DNA of 64,000 nt from Paractinoplanes ovalisporus (GTDB lineage Bacteria; Actinomycetota; Actinomycetes; Mycobacteriales; Micromonosporaceae), in the NCBI RefSeq assembly GCF_016834655.1, contig NZ_JAENHP010000001.1, positions 496,001-560,000 of the forward strand, written 5' to 3'. The notes beneath the pieces were generated by a model, which saw nothing but the letters and a program-made list of their open reading frames with translations, did not search any database and was not told where the DNA came from. A program made the position numbers and the translations under genes. Every line of letters starts with the position of its first letter. Positions within the stretch are counted from its first letter, which is position 1. This document shows, piece by piece, positions 61,377 through 64,000 of the stretch.

Positions 61377-61913
61377 ATGCGTAAATTCCTCCTCCCCGCG
61401 GTGGCGGCTCTCCTCGCCGGGGCGTGCAGCTCGGCCCCGCCGACGCAAGATCAAGTTGCCACGTTGAGTTCGCCGGCCGCCTCGTCCGCGCCCGCCAAAA
61501 ATACGACCAGACCGCAGCTGCGGCTGGACACCAGCGACGAGGAGGCCCAGCGCTACTGGACCGCCTACGACGACTGCCTGGTCGCCAACGGCGTCAAGGT
61601 CAACGTGGTCGACCAGGCGGGTCCGGCCGGCAACGACGTACGGCGTCTCGACCAGAGTGGGGAGCCCCGGTCGGCGTACAAGGCCTGCGCCGGGAAGCTG
61701 CCGCTGCAGCCGCCGGAGCTGGACGAGGACATCAACCCCCACTACGCGTCGCAGTGGAACGACAACGTGCGCTGCCTGCGCGAACACGGCCTGATGGTGC
61801 ACGTGACGAACCCCGGCGAATGGACGTACGACGACGGCGACAACCCGCTGCCCGCGAACCAGGACGAGCTGGAGGAGTCCTGCCTGCTGGAGGCGTTCGG
61901 TGGGAAGAAGTAG
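61377..61913 (+). CDS. Small lipoprotein, first gene of efflux operon
   Basis: 178 residues. Lipobox in LLAGACSSAPP, then a Ser/Ala/Pro linker and a globular part with four Cys in similar settings ([39 protein letters not shown]), suggesting two related halves with disulfides. It overlaps the adaptor gene by 14 bp. It may be the extracytoplasmic ligand or effector protein of the efflux system or of the neighbouring sensor kinase; no named family is recognised. Confidence 0.75.
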   Translation: MRKFLLPAVAALLAGACSSAPPTQDQVATLSSPAASSAPAKNTTRPQLRLDTSDEEAQRYWTAYDDCLVANGVKVNVVDQAGPAGNDVRRLDQSGEPRSAYKACAGKLPLQPPELDEDINPHYASQWNDNVRCLREHGLMVHVTNPGEWTYDDGDNPLPANQDELEESCLLEAFGGKK

Positions 61914-62931
61914 CGTGGCCGTCCCGCTGGCGGTCGTGCTGCTGGCCGGCGGCGGGGCGTGGTACGCGCTGCGGCCGCGCTCCGAGCCCGTCGCCGCCAC
62001 GCCCACGGCGACGCTGAGTACGACGCGGATCGAGCGCACCGACCTCAGCGACGCCCGGATGGTGCCGGGGACGCTCGGGTTCGGCTCGGCGCGCGTCGTC
62101 AAGGGAACCGGCGAGGGCGTGCTCACCCGGTTGCCCGCGGCCGGCCAGAAGGTGGTCCGCGGGACCTGGCTGTTCAAGGTGAACGACCAGCCCGTGGTGG
62201 TGTTCTACGGCGGCACGCCGCTGTTCCGGGCCATCGACAAGGCCGGCCTCGAGGGCAGCGACGTGCGCGAGGTGCGGTCGAACCTGAACGCGCTCGGCTA
62301 CCGGACGTGGGCCGCACGCCGCGACGTGGCCGATGCGGGCCTGCTGTCCGCGGTCAAACGGTGGCAGAAGGACCTCGGGATGCCGGCACCGGGAGCGCTG
62401 CGGCCGGGGCAGGTCGTCGTGGTCACCGGGCCGGGACGGGTGGACGGCGTGACGGCGGCGCTGGGTGACCCGGCGGCGGGACCGGTGCTGGCGATGACGA
62501 CCACGACCAAGGTGGTGTCGGTGCCGATGAGCGCGGCCGAGGCGGGCACGGTCCGGGTCGGGACCAAGGTGACCGTGTCGCTGCCGGACGGCAAGACGGC
62601 GGCCGGGAGCGTGACGGCGATCAGCCGTACGGTGGGTGAACAGGACAACGGTGAGGCACCCAAGGTGACCGTCGTCGTGACACCGGCGGTGGCCAAGGCG
62701 GTCGCGGCGTTCGACTCGGCGCCGGTGCGGGTGCGGTTCACCACCGTGGCCCGCAAGAACGTCCTGGCCGTGCCGGTCGGAGCGCTGGTCGCCCTGCGCG
62801 AGGGCGGCTACGCGTTGCAGAAGCCGGACGGGTCGCTGGTGGCCGCCACAACCGGGGTGTTCGCCCGTGGCCTGGTCGAGGTCAGCGGCGCCGGCCTCGC
62901 CGCGGGCACGACGGTGGTGACGACACCGTGA
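61900..62931 (+). CDS. HlyD/MacA-like efflux adaptor with peptidoglycan-binding-like segment
   Basis: 343 residues. N-terminal membrane anchor ([19 protein letters not shown]), barrel-sandwich start ([40 protein letters not shown]), a peptidoglycan-binding-like helical insert ([20 protein letters not shown] ... [15 protein letters not shown]) and C-terminal adaptor barrels ([18 protein letters not shown]). This layout is typical of actinobacterial MacAB-like systems. GTG 61900 has SD GGAGG at 6-nt spacing. The stop overlaps the ATPase start (GTGA). Confidence 0.88.
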   Translation: MGRSSVAVPLAVVLLAGGGAWYALRPRSEPVAATPTATLSTTRIERTDLSDARMVPGTLGFGSARVVKGTGEGVLTRLPAAGQKVVRGTWLFKVNDQPVVVFYGGTPLFRAIDKAGLEGSDVREVRSNLNALGYRTWAARRDVADAGLLSAVKRWQKDLGMPAPGALRPGQVVVVTGPGRVDGVTAALGDPAAGPVLAMTTTTKVVSVPMSAAEAGTVRVGTKVTVSLPDGKTAAGSVTAISRTVGEQDNGEAPKVTVVVTPAVAKAVAAFDSAPVRVRFTTVARKNVLAVPVGALVALREGGYALQKPDGSLVAATTGVFARGLVEVSGAGLAAGTTVVTTP

Positions 62932-63590
62932 GCGACGTGCTGCGCCTCGACCGGGTCGGCCGTGTCTATCCGGGCGGGGTGGCCGCGCTGTCCGACGTCT
63001 CGCTGACGGTCTCGGCCGGTGAGCTGATCGCGATCGTCGGGCCGTCCGGGTCGGGCAAGTCGACCCTGCTCAACATCATGGGGACACTCGACCGGCCCAG
63101 CAGCGGGACGGTCCGCCTCGGCGGGGAGGACGTCACCGCCTACCCGGACCGCAGGCTCTCCGCTCTGCGGGCGCGGCGCCTCGGGTTCGTCTTCCAGCAG
63201 TTCCACCTGACCGACACGATGACCGCGACCGACAACGTCCAGACCGGTCTCCTGTACGCCGGAGTGCCGCGCCGCCGCCGGCGGGAGCTCGCGGCCGAGG
63301 CCCTCGACCGGGTCGGTCTCGCCCACCGCGCCGGTCACCGCCCCCACCAGCTCTCCGGCGGCGAGAAGCAGCGGGTGGCGATCGCCCGCGCCCTGGCCGG
63401 CTCGCCCGACCTCGTGCTGGCCGACGAGCCCACCGGCGCCCTCGACTCGGCCACCGGCGAAGCGGTGCTGGGCCTGCTCACGACGCTGAACGCCGACGGC
63501 GCGACGATCGTGGTGATCACCCACGACCGCGACATCGCGGCCCGGCTGCCCCGTCGGGTGGTCATGCACGACGGGCGGGTCGTCGAGTGA
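62928..63590 (+). CDS. MacB/LolD-type ABC transporter ATP-binding protein
   Basis: 220 residues: Walker [20 protein letters not shown]-loop [11 protein letters not shown], signature [18 protein letters not shown], Walker [18 protein letters not shown] and switch His in [13 protein letters not shown] 62928 and the stop each overlap neighbours by 4 bp (GTGA), so translation is coupled through the operon. Confidence 0.95.
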   Translation: MSDVLRLDRVGRVYPGGVAALSDVSLTVSAGELIAIVGPSGSGKSTLLNIMGTLDRPSSGTVRLGGEDVTAYPDRRLSALRARRLGFVFQQFHLTDTMTATDNVQTGLLYAGVPRRRRRELAAEALDRVGLAHRAGHRPHQLSGGEKQRVAIARALAGSPDLVLADEPTGALDSATGEAVLGLLTTLNADGATIVVITHDRDIAARLPRRVVMHDGRVVE

Positions 63591-64000
63591 TCCGCGACCT
63601 GCTCGAACTCGGTCTGCTCGGGGTGCGCTCCCGCAAGGCCCGGGCCGCGATGTCGGCGCTGGGCATCGCGATCGGCGTCGCCACGATGATCGTCGTCACC
63701 GGCATCCCCGCGGCGAGCCGCCAGGCCCTCAACGACCGGCTGGCCGCGCTGGGCAGCAACATGCTGCGCGCCTCCCCCGCGTCGACCGGTGGGACACCCG
63801 CTCCGCTGCCGGCCGAAGCCGTCGACATGATTGCGCGGGTGGGACCGGTGACCTCGGTCAGCGCCGTCGCCAACGTGCACGCGGTGGTGCGGCGGTCCGA
63901 CCTCGTGGATCCGTACGACGGCTCGGGGTTGACCGTGCTGGCCGGACGCACCGACCTGCTGGCCGCCCTGAACGGCCGGATCGCCACCGGTCGCTTCCTC
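63587..64000 (+). CDS. MacB/FtsX-type ABC permease, 3' end outside window
   Basis: 138 residues visible. One membrane segment near the start ([20 protein letters not shown]) followed by the MacB-type extracytoplasmic domain ([35 protein letters not shown]). A full-length protein would have about 390 residues and four membrane segments. GTG 63587 overlaps the ATPase stop. With the adaptor and ATPase it forms an efflux or lipoprotein-handling system. Confidence 0.9.
   Translation, partial: MIRDLLELGLLGVRSRKARAAMSALGIAIGVATMIVVTGIPAASRQALNDRLAALGSNMLRASPASTGGTPAPLPAEAVDMIARVGPVTSVSAVANVHAVVRRSDLVDPYDGSGLTVLAGRTDLLAALNGRIATGRFL

Overview
The window is high-GC actinobacterial DNA. GTG and TTG starts with good Shine-Dalgarno sequences are common, F420-type and MIP/GylR-type genes are present, and the codon use fits a Micromonosporaceae-like soil actinomycete such as Actinoplanes. 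The genus is inferred, not proven. It is ordinary chromosomal sequence dense in regulators. I see no rRNA, tRNA, CRISPR array, transposase or prophage.

Layout. 1-4627: 5' part of a single-chain acyl-CoA carboxylase (BC-BCCP-CT), cut by the window edge. 4.7-8.3 kb: two response regulators that converge, each preceded by a 16-bp perfect palindrome centred on GCTAGC, then a DUF5999 gene, a divergent HxlR/DoxX pair with an operator, and a DUF4118-GAF histidine kinase. 8.5-10.4 kb: a doubled PCD-like/VOC protein and a cytidine deaminase-ASCH fusion. 10.4-13.3 kb: a pocket of short orphan genes and gene remnants. 13.3-20.6 kb: a sugar-catabolic locus (DeoR repressor, GH4 glycosidase, SIS isomerase/deaminase, ABC binding protein with two permeases but no ATPase, zinc dehydrogenase) with matching operator sequences. 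20.5-30 kb: HAD protein, LysR, poly-gamma-glutamate hydrolase, AraC-GyrI, a secreted delta-60-repeat protein, LacI, an ArsR-SRPBCC operon under a very large palindrome, and a methyltransferase. 30-34.4 kb: a 1,430-residue SARP/cyclase-like/AAA regulator carrying two in-frame 42-bp repeat arrays. 34.5-41 kb: glycerol regulon (glpK1-gylR divergent from glpF-glpK2-glpD).

41-57.7 kb: MarR-controlled FAD and luciferase-like oxidoreductases, polysaccharide deacetylase, F420-type protein, an alpha/beta-hydrolase-LuxR fusion lacking the nucleophile, M36 and M48 metallopeptidases, a small alarmone synthetase, quinone reductase, MFS, SDR, GNAT, saccharopine-dehydrogenase-like protein, TetR and ribosomal protein L31 type B. 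57.9-64 kb: an unrecognised protein, a sensor kinase/OmpR regulator pair, and a divergent lipoprotein-adaptor-ABC ATPase-permease efflux operon that runs off the right edge.

Two patterns run through the window. First, short tandem arrays (16, 17, 33 and 42 bp) occur at six places. Three of them have a unit that covers, or closely resembles, the end and stop codon of the neighbouring gene, and two are in-frame inside the large regulator. Second, half of the 16 convergent gene pairs overlap tail to tail; several of the non-overlapping ones hold a hairpin or a tandem array in the gap. No complete novel defence or biosynthetic system is evident. The best leads are the GCTAGC palindrome pair, the stop-codon repeat arrays, the repeat-bearing SARP and the deaminase-ASCH fusion.
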